This document shows, in pieces, positions 37,172-45,838 of a DNA stretch of 64,000 nt. Position 1 is the first letter of the stretch; each line of letters starts with the position of its first letter. The notes beneath the pieces are model-generated. The model saw only the letters and a list, made by a program, of their open reading frames with translations, searched no databases and was not told the DNA's origin. Source of the DNA: Granulicoccus phenolivorans DSM 17626 = NBRC 107789 = JCM 15570 (GTDB lineage Bacteria; Actinomycetota; Actinomycetes; Propionibacteriales; Propionibacteriaceae); NCBI RefSeq assembly GCF_000423085.1, contig NZ_AUHH01000011.1, forward strand, positions 38,606-102,605, in the 5' to 3' direction. The position numbers were made by a program, and so were the translations under genes.

Positions 37172-38335
37172 ATGGCGACGAACCTACCCGGCGGCAATGG
37201 CGCCCCGGACCGGTCCCGGGGCGACCTGTGCCCCGGCGTGCTGACGCCGTTCTCCGCAGCCGACGGCGCGATCATCCGATTGCGCGCCCCCGGCGGCCTG
37301 GTCGCGGTGGCCACGCTGCGCCGCCTGGTCGAGCTCGCCGAGACCCACGGAGCCCCCTTCCTGCAACTGACCTCCCGCGGGAACCTGCAACTGCGCGGGC
37401 TGCCCGACCCGCTCGGGCCGGACCTGGTCGCCGCCGTGGACCGGACCGGACTGGTGCCGTCGGCCAGCCACGAGCGGATGCGGAACCTGCTGTGCTCCCC
37501 GCTGACCGGGATCGAGCCGCGCAACACCCCGACCGGGCCCGCCGCCCGGACCCCCGATGTACGCCGGCTGGTGATCGAGACCGACCGCCTGCTGCGCGCC
37601 GACCCGGATCTGGCCCGGCTGCCCGGCCGGTTCCTGTTCGCCTTCGACGACGGCCGGGGCGACGTGCTCGCCGAACACTGGGATCTGGCCTGGGAAGCCA
37701 CCGACGCCGAGACCGGCACGCTGCGGGTCGGGCCCCGACACGGGGTGCCCGGGCTGCCCGTCGGGGCCGCGGCGAGCACCCTGCTGGAGCTGGCCCGGGC
37801 CTTCCAACGCGTCCGCACGACGCTGTCCCCGACGCCCTGGCATGTCCGGGAACTGCCCGATCCGACGGTGCTCGGTGAGGCCGTGGTCGCCGTGCCCGCC
37901 CCGGTGTGCGGCCCGCAGCCGGCCGATGGTCCGATCGGGTCGGCGATGGTGCTCGGCGTACCGCTGGGCCGCTTGACCGGCCCGCAGATCGACCTGCTGG
38001 CCGAGTTCGGGGAGCAGGTCGTGCTCACGCCGTGGAAGAACCTCGTCGTCCCCCGCGTCGCCGCGAGCCGGCTGGGCGTCCTGCGCCGGGCCGGCTTCAT
38101 CACCGCACCGCAGGACACCTGGGCCCAGGTGACTGCCTGCACCGGCCTGCCCGGCTGCCGCAAGTCGAGCATCGACACCCTGCGCCTGGCCCAGCAGCTG
38201 GTCGATGCCCTCCCGGTACCGCCCCGGCTGTCGGTCCACCTGGTCGGCTGCGAGCGGGCCTGCGGCACGCCCAGCCGCGAACACGTCACCCTGGTCGCCC
38301 CCGCCGGCGTGGATGAGGCACTGCGCGCCCTGTGA
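37172..38335 (+). CDS. cobG: Precorrin-3B synthase
   Basis: Iron-sulfur monooxygenase of 387 residues related to nitrite and sulfite reductases, forming precorrin-3B with oxygen in the aerobic pathway. N-terminal ferredoxin-reductase-like half: RGDLCPGVLTPFSAADG, LQLTSRGNLQLRGL. The 4Fe-4S ligands appear in the C-terminal half as C-x5-C (TACTGLPGCRKS) and C-x3-C (VGCERACGTP). It is the clearest evidence that this organism makes its corrin ring by the oxygen-dependent branch. Leaderless start ATG 37172. It leads the cobG-cobH-cobIJ group. Confidence 0.93.
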   Translation: MATNLPGGNGAPDRSRGDLCPGVLTPFSAADGAIIRLRAPGGLVAVATLRRLVELAETHGAPFLQLTSRGNLQLRGLPDPLGPDLVAAVDRTGLVPSASHERMRNLLCSPLTGIEPRNTPTGPAARTPDVRRLVIETDRLLRADPDLARLPGRFLFAFDDGRGDVLAEHWDLAWEATDAETGTLRVGPRHGVPGLPVGAAASTLLELARAFQRVRTTLSPTPWHVRELPDPTVLGEAVVAVPAPVCGPQPADGPIGSAMVLGVPLGRLTGPQIDLLAEFGEQVVLTPWKNLVVPRVAASRLGVLRRAGFITAPQDTWAQVTACTGLPGCRKSSIDTLRLAQQLVDALPVPPRLSVHLVGCERACGTPSREHVTLVAPAGVDEALRAL

Positions 38336-38400
38336 GCCGGGGTAGGTTGCCTGGAGCCGGAGCTGTGCCCGCAGCTGGGCCCGACCCGCGAAGGAGGACC

Positions 38401-39057
38401 ATGCCGACCGCCCCGACCCGTCGCTACGCGTATGAGACCGACGGAACCGAGATCTACCGCCGGTCCTTCGCGACGATCCGGGCCGAGACCGACCTGAGTG
38501 GCTTCGAGCCCGACACCGCCACCGTCGTGGTGCGGATGGTGCACGCCGCCGGGGACACCGGCCTGGCCGAGGTGATCGAAGCCGGCCCCGGCCTGGTCCC
38601 CGCCGCCCGCGGCGCGCTGCGGGCCGGCCGGCCCATCTTCACCGACGCCTTCATGCTCGCCTCCGGGATCACCCGCAAGCGGCTGCCGGCCGACAACGAG
38701 GTCATCTGCACCCTGCGCGATCCGCGGACACCGGACGTCGCGGCCGCCTGGGGCACCACCCGCTCCGCGGCCGCGGTCTCGCTGTGGGGAGAGCGGCTGG
38801 ACGGGGCGGTCGCGGTGATCGGAAACGCCCCCACCGCGCTGTTCCACCTGCTCGAACTGATCGCCGACGGCGGCCCCCGGCCGGCGGCCATCATCGGGGT
38901 CCCGGTCGGCTTCATCGGGGCCGCGGAATCCAAGCGGGCGCTGGCCGAGAGCGACCTCGGCATCCCCTGGCTGGTGGTGCACGGCCGCCGCGGCGGCTCG
39001 GCCCTGGCCGCGGCCGCGATCAACGCTCTCGCCCACGAGAACGAGCTGCCGGCATGA
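38401..39057 (+). CDS. cobH: Precorrin-8X methylmutase
   Basis: Enzyme of 218 residues that moves the C11 methyl group to C12, giving hydrogenobyrinic acid. Motifs: RMVHAAGDTGLAE with catalytic H48, IFTDAFMLASGITRKRL, VAVIGNAPTALFHLLELI, VPVGFIGAAESKRAL. Length and all motifs are normal. AAGGAGGA lies 5 nt before ATG 38401. Its stop overlaps the start of the cobI-cobJ fusion by ATGA. Confidence 0.96.
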   Translation: MPTAPTRRYAYETDGTEIYRRSFATIRAETDLSGFEPDTATVVVRMVHAAGDTGLAEVIEAGPGLVPAARGALRAGRPIFTDAFMLASGITRKRLPADNEVICTLRDPRTPDVAAAWGTTRSAAAVSLWGERLDGAVAVIGNAPTALFHLLELIADGGPRPAAIIGVPVGFIGAAESKRALAESDLGIPWLVVHGRRGGSALAAAAINALAHENELPA

Positions 39058-40613
39058 CCGGCCACCTGTACGCCGTCGGCGTCGGCCCCGGCGACCCGGA
39101 TCTGGTGACGGTCCGGGCGGCCCGGCTGATCGGACAGACTCCCGTGCTGGCGTACTTCTCCGGCCCGCGCGGGACCTCCATCGCCCGCGGCATCGCCGAT
39201 CCCTACGTCGGCGAGCCGATCGAGGAACTGCTGCGCTACCCGGTCACCACCGGGACCACCGATCACCAGGGGGGCTACTACGGCGCGATCGAGGAGTTCT
39301 ACGACGCCGCCGCCGACCGACTCGCCGCACATCTGAGCGCCGGCCGCGATGTGGTGGTGCTGGCCGAGGGCGATCCGCTGTTCTACGGCTCCTACATGTA
39401 CCTGCACGACCGGCTCGCGCCCCGCTTTCCGGCCACGATCGTGCCCGGGGTCACCTCGATGCAGGGCGCGACCGCGGCCCTGGCCCAGGGACTGGCCCGC
39501 CACGAGGACGTGCTGACCGTGCTCCCCGGCACCCTGCCGGTGCCCGACCTCGCCTGGCGGCTGGCCCAGACCGATGCCGCGGTGGTGCTCAAGTTGGGGC
39601 GTACCTTCCCCGGCGTACGCGAGGCGCTGCGGCAGGCCGGGCGACTGGAGGATGCCTGGTTCGTGGAACGGGCCAGCCAGGACGGCGAACGCGTGCAACC
39701 GGTTGCCGACGTGGACGAGTCCACGGTGCCGTACTTCTCGATGATCGTGGTCGTCGGGCGGGACAACCGGGCCGACAGTGCCGGTCGTTCCGGGGCGGTC
39801 CGTCGTTCCGAAAGTGCGAAACGTGTCGACGCCGGCAACCACAATGGAAGCCACCCCTCGTCCGGCGCCGGCACGGTGAGTGTGATCGGGCTGGGGCCGG
39901 GGCCGGCGTACTGGCTCACCCCGGAGGCCGCCGCCCGCCTCGCCGAGGTCGGCCACGTCTACGGCTACGCCCCCTACGTGGACCGGGTCCCGCAGCGCCC
40001 CGGGCTGCAGCGGCACCCCTCGGGCAATACCGTCGAGGTGGACCGGGCCCGTGCGGCGCTGGCGATGGCCGCCCGGGGCGAGGCGGTCGCGGTGGTCTCC
40101 GGGGGCGATGCCGGGATCTTCGGCATGGCCTCGGCGGTGTTCGAGGCCGCCACGGACCCGGCGTACGCGCACGTGCGGGTCGAGGTGCTCCCCGGAGTGA
40201 GCGCGGCCCAGGCGGTCGCCGCCCGGGCCGGGGCGCCGCTGGGCGCCGACTTCGCGGTGCTCTCCCTGTCCGACCGGCTCAAACCGTGGCCGGTCCTGGC
40301 CGAGCGGCTGCGCGCCGCGGCCCGGGCCGACCTGGTCCTCGCGCTGTACAACCCGCGCTCGCGCAGCCGGCCCACCCAGCTGGCCGACGCCCGCGAGGTC
40401 CTGCTGGAGGTCCGCTCCCCCGACACCGTCGTGGTGGTCGGCCGCGACATCGGGCGGGCCGAGGAATCGCTGACGGTGACCACCCTCGGCGATTTCGACC
40501 CGGCGACCGTCGACATGAAATGCCTGGTCCTGATCGGGGCCGCCAGCACCCGGGTCACCCCCGCCGGCCAGGTCTGGACCCCGCGGTTCGTCGAGGTCGT
40601 GGCCCCGCACTGA
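39054..40613 (+). CDS. cobIJ: Fused precorrin-2 C20-methyltransferase / precorrin-3B C17-methyltransferase
   Basis: Bifunctional protein of 519 residues. Residues 1-240 are CobI: LYAVGVGPGDPDLVTVRAARLI, VVVLAEGDPLFYGSYMYLHDRL, IVPGVTSMQGATAAL, IVVVGRDN. A Ser/Arg/Gly-rich linker (about 241-276) follows. Residues 277-519 are CobJ: SVIGLGPGPAYWLTPEA, YGYAPYVDRV, VAVVSGGDAGIFGMAS, VLPGVSAAQAVAARAGAPLGADFAVLSLSD, LALYNPRSRSRP. The two reactions flank CobG, so the fusion catalyses steps before and after precorrin-3B synthase. ATG 39054 overlaps the cobH stop. Similar cobIJ fusions occur in mycobacteria. Confidence 0.95.
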   Translation: MTGHLYAVGVGPGDPDLVTVRAARLIGQTPVLAYFSGPRGTSIARGIADPYVGEPIEELLRYPVTTGTTDHQGGYYGAIEEFYDAAADRLAAHLSAGRDVVVLAEGDPLFYGSYMYLHDRLAPRFPATIVPGVTSMQGATAALAQGLARHEDVLTVLPGTLPVPDLAWRLAQTDAAVVLKLGRTFPGVREALRQAGRLEDAWFVERASQDGERVQPVADVDESTVPYFSMIVVVGRDNRADSAGRSGAVRRSESAKRVDAGNHNGSHPSSGAGTVSVIGLGPGPAYWLTPEAAARLAEVGHVYGYAPYVDRVPQRPGLQRHPSGNTVEVDRARAALAMAARGEAVAVVSGGDAGIFGMASAVFEAATDPAYAHVRVEVLPGVSAAQAVAARAGAPLGADFAVLSLSDRLKPWPVLAERLRAAARADLVLALYNPRSRSRPTQLADAREVLLEVRSPDTVVVVGRDIGRAEESLTVTTLGDFDPATVDMKCLVLIGAASTRVTPAGQVWTPRFVEVVAPH

Positions 40614-40659
40614 GCCGCCGGACCGGCCGCGGGGCCTCTGGCGCCCGGCATCCGGCAGT

Positions 40660-40815
40660 GCTACGTTCACTTCAATCATGCTCTGCGAGCGCCGAGGAAG
40701 CCGGTGATACTCCGGCACGGTCGCGCCACTGTGACCGGACCGCCCAGGTCCGGAAGTCAGGAACTCCGCTCGCCGGGCCCCAGTGAGATCGGGACGCGAA
40801 ATCCCGAGTAGGGAG
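40660..40815 (+). promoter_or_regulatory. Cobalamin (B12) riboswitch upstream of cbiM
   Basis: Conserved elements in order: GAGGAAGCCGGTGA (40693-40706), ACTCCGGCACGG, the B12 box GCGCCACTGTGAC (40723-40735), and GGAAGTCAGGAA (40751-40762). A hairpin TCGGGA-N7-TCCCGA (40789-40807) ends directly before the ribosome binding site GGGAG (40811-40815), suggesting translational control of cbiM by occluding that site. B12 should switch off the cobalt importer. The 5' boundary is approximate. Confidence 0.92.
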
Positions 40816-40820
40816 CACAG

Positions 40821-41522
40821 ATGCATATCGCCGAGGGGTTCCTGCCCCCCGCGCACGCCGTGGCCTGGACCGTGGCGGCGGCCCCGTTCGTCATTCACGG
40901 CGGGTACCGCGTGGTCAAGCTCGTCCGCGAGAAGCCCGAAGCCCGCCTGCTGCTCGGCGCGGCCGGCGCATTCACCTTCGTTCTGTCGGCAATCAAGCTG
41001 CCGTCGGTGACCGGCTCCTCGAGTCATCCCACCGGTACCGGGATCGGCGCGATCCTCTTCCGGCCGCCGGTGATGGCCTTCCTGAGCACCATCGTGCTGA
41101 TCTTCCAGGCGCTGCTGCTGGCCCATGGCGGCATCACGACGCTGGGGGCGAACGTCTTCTCGATGGGGGTGGTCGGGCCCTGGGTCGGGTACGGCATCTT
41201 CCGGCTGTGCCGGGCCCTGCGGGCACCGGACCTGGTCGGCGTCTTCCTCGGGGTCGCGCTGTCCGACCTGTCGACCTACTGCGTCACCTCCGTCCAGCTC
41301 GCCCTGGCCCATCCGGATGCGGCCTCCGGTTTCGCCGGCGCGCTGGTGAAGTTCGCGAGCCTGTTCGCGATCACCCAGATTCCGCTGGCGCTGGCCGAAG
41401 GGGTGCTCGGCGTACTGCTGCTCCGGGCCCTCTTCCGGATCGCCCGACCCGAACTGATCAGCATCGGCTTCCTGCAACCGCCGGCCGCCGAAACCACCGG
41501 AAAGGAATCCGCGCATGCCTGA
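40821..41522 (+). CDS. cbiM: Cobalt ECF transporter substrate-binding membrane protein CbiM
   Basis: Cobalt-specific S component of 233 residues. The essential N-terminus [16 protein letters not shown] carries the metal-binding His2, so the ATG at 40821 is certain. Seven helices follow, with [21 protein letters not shown] and [30 protein letters not shown], both characteristic. It binds Co2+ at the outer face and works with CbiN, CbiQ and CbiO. It is the first gene behind the riboswitch; its end overlaps cbiN by 8 nt. Confidence 0.97.
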   Translation: MHIAEGFLPPAHAVAWTVAAAPFVIHGGYRVVKLVREKPEARLLLGAAGAFTFVLSAIKLPSVTGSSSHPTGTGIGAILFRPPVMAFLSTIVLIFQALLLAHGGITTLGANVFSMGVVGPWVGYGIFRLCRALRAPDLVGVFLGVALSDLSTYCVTSVQLALAHPDAASGFAGALVKFASLFAITQIPLALAEGVLGVLLLRALFRIARPELISIGFLQPPAAETTGKESAHA

Positions 41523-41952
41523 GCAGCCCTCGCCCCAGCAGCCCTCGGTCGCGGTGCCCCCTTCCACGGGTGGGCCGGCCGAGCGAACCGAGTCGCAGCC
41601 GGGCCGCGCCAAATACTCGGGGGCGGTGACGATTGCGCTGCTGGTCGCGCTGGTCGCACTGGTGGTGATCCCGTTCCTGATAGCACCCGCTCCCCCGGCC
41701 GGTGAGGAAGGGTTCGGCGGGACCGACGCCACGGCCAGCCAGCTCGTCGAGGAGCAGGGCTACACGCCCTGGGCCTCCCCGCTGATCAACCTCGGCAGCG
41801 GCGAGATCGAGTCCGGCCTGTTCGCCCTGCAGGCCGGACTCGGCGGCCTGATCCTCGGGATCGCGGTTGGCCGGCTGTCGGCCCGGCGGCGGACCGAACA
41901 GGCGGTCGCCGCGGTTCGGGCCGAGCTCGCTGCGGAGACCGAGAACCGCTGA
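41515..41952 (+). CDS. cbiN: Cobalt transport protein CbiN
   Basis: Auxiliary subunit of 145 residues with two helices (about 35-57 and 106-125) and a short external loop containing [24 protein letters not shown], the conserved CbiN segment. The N-terminal 33 residues are Pro/Ser-rich and extra compared with the roughly 100-residue enteric protein. It is needed for cobalt loading of CbiM. ATG 41515 overlaps cbiM, and its TGA overlaps the cbiQ ATG (TGATG at 41950-41954). Confidence 0.92.
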   Translation: MPEQPSPQQPSVAVPPSTGGPAERTESQPGRAKYSGAVTIALLVALVALVVIPFLIAPAPPAGEEGFGGTDATASQLVEEQGYTPWASPLINLGSGEIESGLFALQAGLGGLILGIAVGRLSARRRTEQAVAAVRAELAAETENR

Positions 41953-42719
41953 TGGCGGGCCCCGCGGTCGATCGGGCCGCGTGGAGCAGCCCGTGGCGGC
42001 AGCGCAGCGTCGGCGACAAGGCCCTGCTGTGCTTCGGGCTGCTGGCGGTCGCGATCGCCGCGCCGCAGTGGCCGGTCGCGGTGGCGGTGCTGCTCATCGC
42101 GTCCGTGCTGGCGCTCGGACCGGCCGGCATCCGCCCGCAGCTGTGGGCCCGCTCGGTCGCCGCGCCCTATACGTTCATCGGGATCGGTGCGGTCTCGGTG
42201 TTGTTCGCCGTGGGGGCTGCCCCGACCGACGCGCTGTGGCAGGCGGGGCCGGTCTCGGTGTCGGCGCAGACCGTACGCGACGGGTTTCTGCTGCTGTGCC
42301 GGGGTTTCGCCGGGACCGCCGCGGTGCTGCTGCTGGCCACGACCACCCCGATCGTGGATCTGCTGCAGGCGCTGCGCCGGTGGCGGATCCCGGATCCCTT
42401 GCTCGAGGTGGCGTCGTTGACCTATCGGTTGCTGTTCCTGTTGTCGGCGATGACCGGCACGATCCGGGCCTCCCAGGAGGCCCGGCTGGGCTATGACGGG
42501 CTGCGGCGCGGCTACCGGTCGCTGGGCACGCTGCTGTCCAGCACGCTGCTCCGGTCCTGGGACCAGGCTCGCCGGATGGAGGACGGGTTGGCCGGGCGGG
42601 GCTACGAGGGGGCCCTGCGTACGCTGGCCCGCCCCAAACGGCACTCGGCCCGCTTCGTCGCGGGGTCGGTCGGGTTGCTGGTGGTCCTGGTGGTGCTGGC
42701 GGTGCTGCCGTGGCGGTGA
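41952..42719 (+). CDS. cbiQ: Cobalt ECF transporter transmembrane protein CbiQ
   Basis: T component of 255 residues with five to six helices. The coupling motifs are visible near the C-terminus: ASQEARLGYDGLRRGY and a second A-R-R-M-E-D-G-L-A-G-R-G-Y segment (ARRMEDGLAGRGYEG), matching the two AxxRG signatures that contact the ATPase. N-terminal SPWRQRSVGDKALL is also typical. It links CbiMN to the CbiO ATPase. Its 3' end overlaps cbiO by 10 nt. Confidence 0.94.
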   Translation: MAGPAVDRAAWSSPWRQRSVGDKALLCFGLLAVAIAAPQWPVAVAVLLIASVLALGPAGIRPQLWARSVAAPYTFIGIGAVSVLFAVGAAPTDALWQAGPVSVSAQTVRDGFLLLCRGFAGTAAVLLLATTTPIVDLLQALRRWRIPDPLLEVASLTYRLLFLLSAMTGTIRASQEARLGYDGLRRGYRSLGTLLSSTLLRSWDQARRMEDGLAGRGYEGALRTLARPKRHSARFVAGSVGLLVVLVVLAVLPWR

Positions 42720-43537
42720 CGATGGAGGTACGCGGGATCGATGCGGCGTACCTGGATCATCCGGTGCTCGCGCAGGTCTCGTTGTGCCTGACCGGGCGGA
42801 CGGTGCTGCTGGGCGCGAACGGTTCGGGCAAGACCACCCTGTTGCGGGTGCTGTCGGGAGCCCATCGTCCGCTGGCCGGCGAGGTGTTGGTGGGCGGGAC
42901 CCGGCTCAAGCACACCCGGGACGGGCTGCGGGCCCATCGCCGGCAGGTGCAGCTGGTGCTGCAGGATCCCGACGACCAGTTGTTCTCCGCCGATGTGGCC
43001 GCCGATGTGTCCTTCGGTCCGCTCAACCTGGGCCTGCCCGAAGCCGAGGTGCACGACCGGGTCGCCGAGGCGCTGGCGTTGCTGCAGATCACTCACCTGG
43101 CCGAACGGCCCACCCACCAGTTGTCCTACGGGGAACGCAAACGGGCCGCGATCGCCGGGGCGGTGGCGATGCGGCCGCAGGTGCTGCTGCTGGACGAGCC
43201 GACCTCCGGGCTCGATCCGCAGGGGGTGCGGGAACTACTGGCGACGCTGGCCGGGCTCGAAGCGCACGGGACGATGCTGGTGATGGCGACCCATGACGTC
43301 GACCTGGCGCTGGGCTGGGCCGACCAGGCGGCGGTGGTGAGCGGGGGCGGGGTGGTGCACGGCCCGGCGGCCGAACTGCTCAACGACGTCGACCTGCTCA
43401 CCCGGGCCCGCCTGCACCGCCCCTGGCCGCTGGAGCTCAGTGCCCGTCTCGCGGTCCGCGGCCTGGTCCCCCCGGGACTTCGGCCGCGGACCCTGGAAGA
43501 GGTGATCAGCGTTCTCGACGCCGGCCCCGAGCACTGA
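42710..43537 (+). CDS. cbiO: Cobalt ECF transporter ATPase CbiO
   Basis: ABC ATPase of 275 residues: Walker A GANGSGKTTLL, Q-loop VQLVLQDPDDQLFSADVAADVSFGP (the ECF-type QxPDxQ), signature LSYGERKRAAIAGA, Walker B VLLLDEPTSGLD and the switch histidine in ATHDVDLAL. It powers cobalt uptake through CbiQ. The start is probably GTG 42710, overlapping cbiQ; GTG 42716 and ATG 42722 are in-frame alternatives. The C-terminal 45 residues form the usual dimer-contact extension. It is the last gene of the riboswitch-controlled unit and converges with the MHS transporter gene 20 nt away. Confidence 0.94.
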   Translation: MAVTMEVRGIDAAYLDHPVLAQVSLCLTGRTVLLGANGSGKTTLLRVLSGAHRPLAGEVLVGGTRLKHTRDGLRAHRRQVQLVLQDPDDQLFSADVAADVSFGPLNLGLPEAEVHDRVAEALALLQITHLAERPTHQLSYGERKRAAIAGAVAMRPQVLLLDEPTSGLDPQGVRELLATLAGLEAHGTMLVMATHDVDLALGWADQAAVVSGGGVVHGPAAELLNDVDLLTRARLHRPWPLELSARLAVRGLVPPGLRPRTLEEVISVLDAGPEH

Positions 43538-43557
43538 TTCGACCCGGGCCGGAGCGT

Positions 43558-44907
43558 TCACTGTGTCGCGGTGACCGCCTCGTTCTGCGTGAAGCGCAGG
43601 AACCGGCCGGCGAGCGCGACCGCGATCAGGCCGAGCACGATCAGCCCGCTGAGGTAGAGCGCCAGCTTGGTCGTGTCCAGCCCGACGACCAACTGCTGGG
43701 CGATCAGCGCGGCGACCCCGGCCCCGGCGACGGTGGCCAGCACGAAGCTCAGTGACAGTCCGGTGTAGCGCGCCCGGACCTCGAACATTTCACTGAGGAA
43801 GGCGCCGAGGGGGCCGAACATCGAGGCCTGGATCACCGCGTTGCCGAGCAGGAAGCCGAGCGCCACCGGCAGGGTGCCGCCGTGCCGGAAGAGCGCGAAC
43901 ATCGGCCAGATCAGCACCAGCGAGGCGCCCATGCCGATGAGCATCATCCGCTGCCGGCCGATGATGTCGGACAGCCAGGCGAAGAACGGGATCGCCGCGG
44001 TGTGGAAGACATAGGACAGCGACAGCAGCAGCAGCGCCTGACTGCGGTCCATGCCGTGATTGTTCACCAGGAAGGGCACCATGTAGCTGCCGAGGAGGCC
44101 CTGGACGAACAGCGAACAGGTCCCGGCGAGCACGCCCAGGAGGACCTGGCGGGGGTACTTGGTGAACACCAGTCCGGCCGGCACCACGGCCTGCTCGGAT
44201 TCCTCGACGATCTTGGTGAACTCCGGGGATTCCTCCAGCTTGCGCCGGATGTAGAGGCCGAAGATCACGATGACCGCAGACAGCAGGAACGGCACCCGCC
44301 AGCCCCACGACATCAGCTGCTCGGTCGGCAGCAGGGCGACCAGGCCGAAGGAGAGGGTGCCCAGAACGGCACCGAAGGGTCCGCCGGCCATCGCCAGGGA
44401 GGCACTGAAACCCCGCCGGCCCGAGGACGAATGCTCCAGCGACATCAGCACCGCACCGCCGTACTCGCCGCCATAGGCCAGGCCCTGCACGACGCGGAGG
44501 ACCACCAGCAGGATCGGGGCCGCCGCACCCCAGGAATCCGAACCCGGCAGCAGACCGATGCCGACCGAGGAGGCCCCCATCAGGCCCAGGGTCACCACCA
44601 GCACGTTGCGGCGACCGAGGGTGTCACCGATGTGGCCGAACAACAGGCCACCCAACGGGCGGGCGATGTAGCCCGACAGCAGGATCACGAAGGACAAGGT
44701 GTAGGCCAGGCCCGGTTCGAGGCCCGCGAAGAACACCTTCGGAAACACCAGCCCCGCCGCAGCGGCATACAGCCCGAAATCGTAGGACTCCATGGTCGAG
44801 CCGATGAAGCCCGAAACCCGGGCCCGTTGCGCCTGCTTGCGCCGCTCGGCCGGCTGCACCGTTCCCGTGCCGGGATCGACCGCCTCAACCTCGTTGTTGA
44901 TTGTCAT
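43558..44907 (-). CDS. MHS-family MFS transporter (metabolite:H+ symporter)
   Basis: Twelve-helix transporter of 449 residues. The N-terminus ARVSGFIGSTMESYDFGLYAAAAGLVFPKVFF is the signature of the MHS branch (ProP, ShiA, KgtP), with GHIGDTLGRRNVLVVTL (motif A) and GLAYGGEYGGAVLMSLEHS (motif C region). These proteins import organic acids, betaines or shikimate with protons; the exact substrate cannot be told. AAGGAG precedes ATG 44907; a GCACCC/GGGTGC hairpin (44930s) lies just upstream of it in the leader. It lies inside the cobalamin region between cbiO and cobM on the cobM strand, 178 nt downstream of cobM. Confidence 0.92.
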   Translation of the reverse strand: MTINNEVEAVDPGTGTVQPAERRKQAQRARVSGFIGSTMESYDFGLYAAAAGLVFPKVFFAGLEPGLAYTLSFVILLSGYIARPLGGLLFGHIGDTLGRRNVLVVTLGLMGASSVGIGLLPGSDSWGAAAPILLVVLRVVQGLAYGGEYGGAVLMSLEHSSSGRRGFSASLAMAGGPFGAVLGTLSFGLVALLPTEQLMSWGWRVPFLLSAVIVIFGLYIRRKLEESPEFTKIVEESEQAVVPAGLVFTKYPRQVLLGVLAGTCSLFVQGLLGSYMVPFLVNNHGMDRSQALLLLSLSYVFHTAAIPFFAWLSDIIGRQRMMLIGMGASLVLIWPMFALFRHGGTLPVALGFLLGNAVIQASMFGPLGAFLSEMFEVRARYTGLSLSFVLATVAGAGVAALIAQQLVVGLDTTKLALYLSGLIVLGLIAVALAGRFLRFTQNEAVTATQ

Positions 44908-45085
44908 GACACTCCTTGCCGCACCCGGGGCGGGGTGCCCCGATTGATCGGCAGGAGTTCACCAGCCGGCTCCCTTCACCGGACAGTGGAGGAACCTTTA
45001 CTCGGGCAAGTGACAGGGAGGCGACATCCGTGCGCTGTCCCGCGGCGTGTCGGGGGTGATTTCGGCAACCGCTGTCGGCTGCCTG

Positions 45086-45838
45086 TCACTCGGGGTCAGT
45101 AACCCGGCCCGATCGGCTGGCGTAGAGGTGGGATTCGACGAAGTCCTCGGCGGCCAGCGCCCAGCCGACCAGGATCACCGCCGCCTGGGTGAGCCCGACG
45201 GCCTCGACCTGTTCGCCGATATCGGCCAGGGTGCCGCGCAGGATCTGCTCGCTCGGCTGGGTGGCGTTGGCGACCACGACCACCGGACAGTTCGGGCCGT
45301 AGTCGGGAATGAGCCGCTCGGCCAACTCGCGGGTACGCCGGATCGCCAGGTGCAGCACCAGGGTGGCCCGGGTGGCGGCGAAGTTCTCCAGCACCTCGGT
45401 CGGCGGCATCTGCGTGGAGTCCCGCTGCGCCCGGGTCAGCACCACCGATTGGGCGACCTCGGGGACGGTCAGCTCCTTGCCGATCAGCGCCGCCGCCGCG
45501 GCATAGGCGGGCACCCCCGGGGTGATGTCCCAGGGCACCCCGGCGGCATCGAGGCGCCGGGTCTGCTCGGCCACCGCGGAGTAGATCGACGGATCCCCCG
45601 AGCAGAGCCGGGCCACATCCTTCCCCGCCCGGTGGGCGGTGACCAGCACGTCGATGATCGCGTCGAGGTTCAGGTGTTGGGAGTCGACCAGTTCGGCGTC
45701 CGGGCCGCAGTGCTGCAGCGCGTGCTGGACATAGGTGCCGGCGTACACGCAGACCTCGCTGGTGCGGATCAGTTGGGCCCCGCGCAGGGTGAGCAGGTCC
45801 GCGGCGCCGGGTCCGGCACCGATGAAGTGGACGGTCAT
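45086..45838 (-). CDS. cobM: Precorrin-4 C11-methyltransferase
   Basis: Tetrapyrrole methylase of 250 residues: VHFIGAGPGAADLLTLRGAQLI (glycine loop), CVYAGTYVQHALQHC, DVARLCSGDPSIYSAVAEQ, ITPGVPAYAAAAALIGKELTVPEVAQSVVLTR, all CobM/CbiF signatures. It methylates C11 with SAM. ATG 45838 overlaps the cobL stop by ATGA, so the two are coupled; a longer reading from 45880 lies inside cobL. Genes cobL and cobM occupy successive positions in the pathway, apart from the CobF and CobK steps encoded elsewhere in the region. Confidence 0.96.
   Translation of the reverse strand: MTVHFIGAGPGAADLLTLRGAQLIRTSEVCVYAGTYVQHALQHCGPDAELVDSQHLNLDAIIDVLVTAHRAGKDVARLCSGDPSIYSAVAEQTRRLDAAGVPWDITPGVPAYAAAAALIGKELTVPEVAQSVVLTRAQRDSTQMPPTEVLENFAATRATLVLHLAIRRTRELAERLIPDYGPNCPVVVVANATQPSEQILRGTLADIGEQVEAVGLTQAAVILVGWALAAEDFVESHLYASRSGRVTDPE

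Noticed and set aside
33501..37244. Open frame of about 1247 codons on the plus strand opposite cobN
   Set aside because: A GC-rich antisense shadow: low-complexity Arg/Gly/Pro/Val composition, no motifs, and cobN on the other strand is unmistakable. The same holds for long antisense frames at 2419-5157, 5637-7850, 13084-15003, 38454-41732, 55475-57571 and 61219-63747.
44908..45085. Second cobalamin riboswitch before the MHS transporter
   Set aside because: CCACTGTCCGGTGAAGGGAGCC is only superficially similar; the GCCACTG B12 box and the ordered flanking elements are missing.
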